Assembly (NCBI GenBank): GCA_043750035.1
Contig: JAYVCI010000148.1
Span: 1-7,805 of the forward strand
Direction: 5' to 3'
DNA: 7,805 nt
From: CANJUD01 sp043750035
GTDB lineage: Bacteria > Bacteroidota > Bacteroidia > UKL13-3
The position numbers and the translations under genes were made by a program. The notes below the pieces were generated by a model that worked only from the letters and a program-made list of their open reading frames with translations, ran no database searches and was not told the DNA's origin. The first letter of the stretch is position 1. The number at the start of each line of letters is the position of its first letter. Below, piece by piece: positions 6,059 through 7,805 of this stretch.

Positions 6059-6206
6059 CGTCATTCTGAGGACGGCTTCCGACGAAGAATCCCATCGAGT
6101 GTGTGCTCGGGAATTTAATCTTGTCGAGCACACTTCAATGGGATTCTTCGTCTCGTCAAAATTCTATAGAAGTTTAGAAAGTATTCACACGAGACTCAGA
6201 ATGACG
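6059..6206. repeat. Large compound inverted repeat (GTCATTCTGAG type) ending in the next gene's start
   Basis: Three nested perfect pairings occur in order: CGTCATTCTGAG (6059-6070) with CTCAGAATGACG (6195-6206); GACGAAGAATCCCAT (6081-6095) with ATGGGATTCTTCGTC (6138-6152); and GTGTGCTCG (6101-6109) with CGAGCACAC (6125-6133) around a 15-nt loop. A fourth pairing, GTCTCGT (6150-6156) with ACGAGAC (6189-6195), competes slightly with the outer ones. Together they can fold about 148 nt into one branched hairpin. The outer right arm contains the ATG at 6201 of the following gene. The type is related to the REPIN-like copies but differs in sequence. Confidence 0.7.
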
Positions 6207-7805
6207 GCAGGGCTAAAAGCAATGACGATGTTGTTGTTTTTTTCTTTATTAACCCAAGTTGGATTTTCGCAAAAGGACACCACTTCCATTGGAGCGGACT
6301 CATTGCACAAGGGAATAGTTGATAAACAACTTATTCCTTATCCAGACTATTATCGTGGCTTATACATGCTGTCAAGAGGCTCTTCAGGCGACATGGCACC
6401 CTATTATTTTGATTATCCAATATCTACTTATACAAGCACCAATAGTTTTTTATATCATTATATTGACAGAAATGAAATATTAAATGGTCGCATAAACAAT
6501 GAGTTATTTACTTCTGTTAAGCCATATTACAGGATGTTTGCCAGAAATAGCAAAAGTGAAAAAAAATACAAAATTCATTCCACAATAATTACGATGTCTA
6601 ATGACACATACATTAAGGACGAATGTATAGATGCAAACTCAAAAATATTAAAATATGATAGGAAAAAAATATTAAGTAGTTTTTATAATTATTATAATTC
6701 CCAATTCTTCGCCATACAGCAAAATGACTTCTCCATGTTCATCAACCCCGTCCTCAGCTTCGGAGTTACAAACGAAAAATCAATCCCGATAGCTAGCGGG
6801 AAAAATCTATATACAAATACCCGTGGCATAGAAATCCGCGGAGCCATCAGCAACAAAATAGGCTATTATACTTTCCTTACCGATAACCAAACCTACGAAC
6901 CAACTTATATTAATAATTATATAAACAACAAAAAGGGAATATTAGATACTACCACAAATCCTGGAATCATGCCCGGTGTAGGTTATTTAAAATTCTTCAA
7001 AAATAAAAATAATGCTTACGATTATTTCATTACACGTGGATATATCACATTCACGCCAGTTAGAAATGTAAATATGCTGTTTGGGCACGACCGCAATTTT
7101 ATTGGGAATGGAATCCGTTCTTTAATATTGAGCGATTTCAGCAAAGACTATATGCAGTTGAAAATAAATACCAAAGTTTGGCGTTTCAATTATCTCAATA
7201 TTTTTGCCCAGCTCAACGATTATCAAAACAATCCAAGTGGTACTTTGATGGGCAGAAAGTATATGGCTTTCCATCATTTGAGTATGAACCTGAGCAAGAA
7301 TTTCAATTTGGGATTGAGCGAAACGGTCATCTTTGCACGCAGTGATAGCGGAGCTTCCACAGGTTATGACATCAATTATTTGAACCCTGTTATATTCTAC
7401 AGAAGCATCGAACAAAACAATAATTCCGCAGATAATTCTATGATCGCAGCTGATTGGAAATGGAATTTCTTGCATCATTTTTCTTTTTACGGACAGTTTG
7501 TTTTGGATGAATTTTTATTGCATCATTTGCTTAAGCAAGATGGTTATTGGGCCAATAAGTATTCCATACAAAGTGGATTGAAATATATCAATGTATTTAA
7601 TATAAAAAATCTGGATTATCAGTTTGAGTTTAATATGATACGTCCATATACCTATACACATTTTAAAACCTCTACTGCTTATACAAATTATGGTCAGCCG
7701 ATGGCACATCCATTGGGGGCAAATCTGAAAGAACAATTGCATGTAGTGCGTTATCAGATTGCTCCAAAAGTATATAGCATGTTCCGCTATATGTACACCC
7801 AATAC
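6201..7805 (+). CDS. Wzi/RemB-like outer-membrane beta-barrel protein (runs off right edge)
   Basis: The frame is open for 535 codons to the window end. Residues 1-23 look like a signal peptide: MTAGLKAMT, a hydrophobic core MLLFFSLLTQVGF, then probable cleavage S|QKD. The mature part has many alternating aromatic/polar segments typical of beta-barrel strands. The diagnostic stretch is FGHDRNFIGNGIRSLILSDF (294-313), preceded by YFITRGYITFTP and followed by KVWRFNYLNIFAQL. This pattern is seen in the Bacteroidota proteins annotated as capsule-assembly Wzi family or gliding protein RemB, outer-membrane proteins of roughly 500-600 residues; the assignment is from memory of the motif. The ATG at 6201 lies in a repeat arm. 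It is preferred because Lys6 supplies the positive n-region; ATGs at 6222 and 6228, or one at 6138, are alternatives. Codons 195-201 derive from an 18-bp palindrome. I see no consensus promoter upstream. Confidence 0.8.
   Translation, partial: MTAGLKAMTMLLFFSLLTQVGFSQKDTTSIGADSLHKGIVDKQLIPYPDYYRGLYMLSRGSSGDMAPYYFDYPISTYTSTNSFLYHYIDRNEILNGRINNELFTSVKPYYRMFARNSKSEKKYKIHSTIITMSNDTYIKDECIDANSKILKYDRKKILSSFYNYYNSQFFAIQQNDFSMFINPVLSFGVTNEKSIPIASGKNLYTNTRGIEIRGAISNKIGYYTFLTDNQTYEPTYINNYINNKKGILDTTTNPGIMPGVGYLKFFKNKNNAYDYFITRGYITFTPVRNVNMLFGHDRNFIGNGIRSLILSDFSKDYMQLKINTKVWRFNYLNIFAQLNDYQNNPSGTLMGRKYMAFHHLSMNLSKNFNLGLSETVIFARSDSGASTGYDINYLNPVIFYRSIEQNNNSADNSMIAADWKWNFLHHFSFYGQFVLDEFLLHHLLKQDGYWANKYSIQSGLKYINVFNIKNLDYQFEFNMIRPYTYTHFKTSTAYTNYGQPMAHPLGANLKEQLHVVRYQIAPKVYSMFRYMYTQY
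6784..6801 (+). repeat. 18-bp palindrome copy 4, inside a coding sequence
   Basis: TCCCGATAGCTAGCGGGA differs from the perfect palindrome by one base (6796 G instead of T). It lies wholly inside the barrel gene, contributes IPIASG at about residues 195-200 and keeps the frame, since 18 bp is six codons. It falls between two likely beta strands (NPVLSFGV before, TRGIEIRG after), in a probable loop. Confidence 0.75.

Noticed and set aside
5732..6206. CRISPR array or attachment site in the repeat cluster
   Set aside because: The repeats are inverted pairs of differing variants without regular spacers, and there is no cas gene, integrase or tRNA nearby.
7122..7802. Two minus-strand open frames (7122-7478 and 7515-7802)
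   Set aside because: Both are shadows of the plus-strand barrel gene, whose frame is open without interruption and shows signal peptide and family motifs.

Overview
The window looks like chromosomal DNA of a Bacteroidota bacterium. Evidence: a TopA with C-terminal repeats and a lysine-rich tail; a SirB1-type transglutaminase-like gene next to a DUF6913-type gene and dapA; a kelch-type secreted protein and a Wzi/RemB-like barrel protein, each with a signal peptide ending in FSQ; A-rich leaders with no Shine-Dalgarno; and a promoter matching the phylum's TTTG-N(19-21)-TAnnTTTG consensus. The DNA is AT-rich. I cannot name the genus.

Layout. Positions 1-185 (minus strand) hold the start of a secreted kelch-like protein that runs off the left edge, with a near-ideal promoter at 208-239. 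Positions 332-574 (minus) are an 80-codon open tail of a gene with no start codon, probably a decayed remnant. Positions 577-678 hold a 10-bp hairpin and two copies of a small hairpin repeat. topA (847-3240, plus) follows a candidate promoter and ends in a strong hairpin. Three genes follow on the plus strand: a SirB1-like transglutaminase-fold protein (3294-4265), a DUF6913-type protein with a TTG start (4307-4840), and dapA (4837-5715), the last two overlapping by 4 bp. They probably form one transcription unit. Positions 5732-6206 are almost entirely repeat DNA: two REPIN-like inverted pairs, a third larger inverted pair, one single half-unit, and three copies of an 18-bp palindrome. Positions 6201-7805 are a long open frame, cut by the right edge, for a signal-peptide-bearing outer-membrane barrel protein of the Wzi/RemB-like type. 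Its ATG lies inside the right arm of the last repeat, and it carries a fourth copy of the 18-bp palindrome in frame.

Function. The central block is housekeeping: DNA supercoiling (topA) and the first committed step of diaminopimelate/lysine synthesis (dapA), with two conserved but poorly understood companions. The two edges carry cell-envelope or secreted proteins. I see no phage, CRISPR, toxin-antitoxin, tRNA, rRNA or transposase gene. The most unusual biology is the repeat cluster and its intrusion into a coding sequence, not a new multi-gene system.
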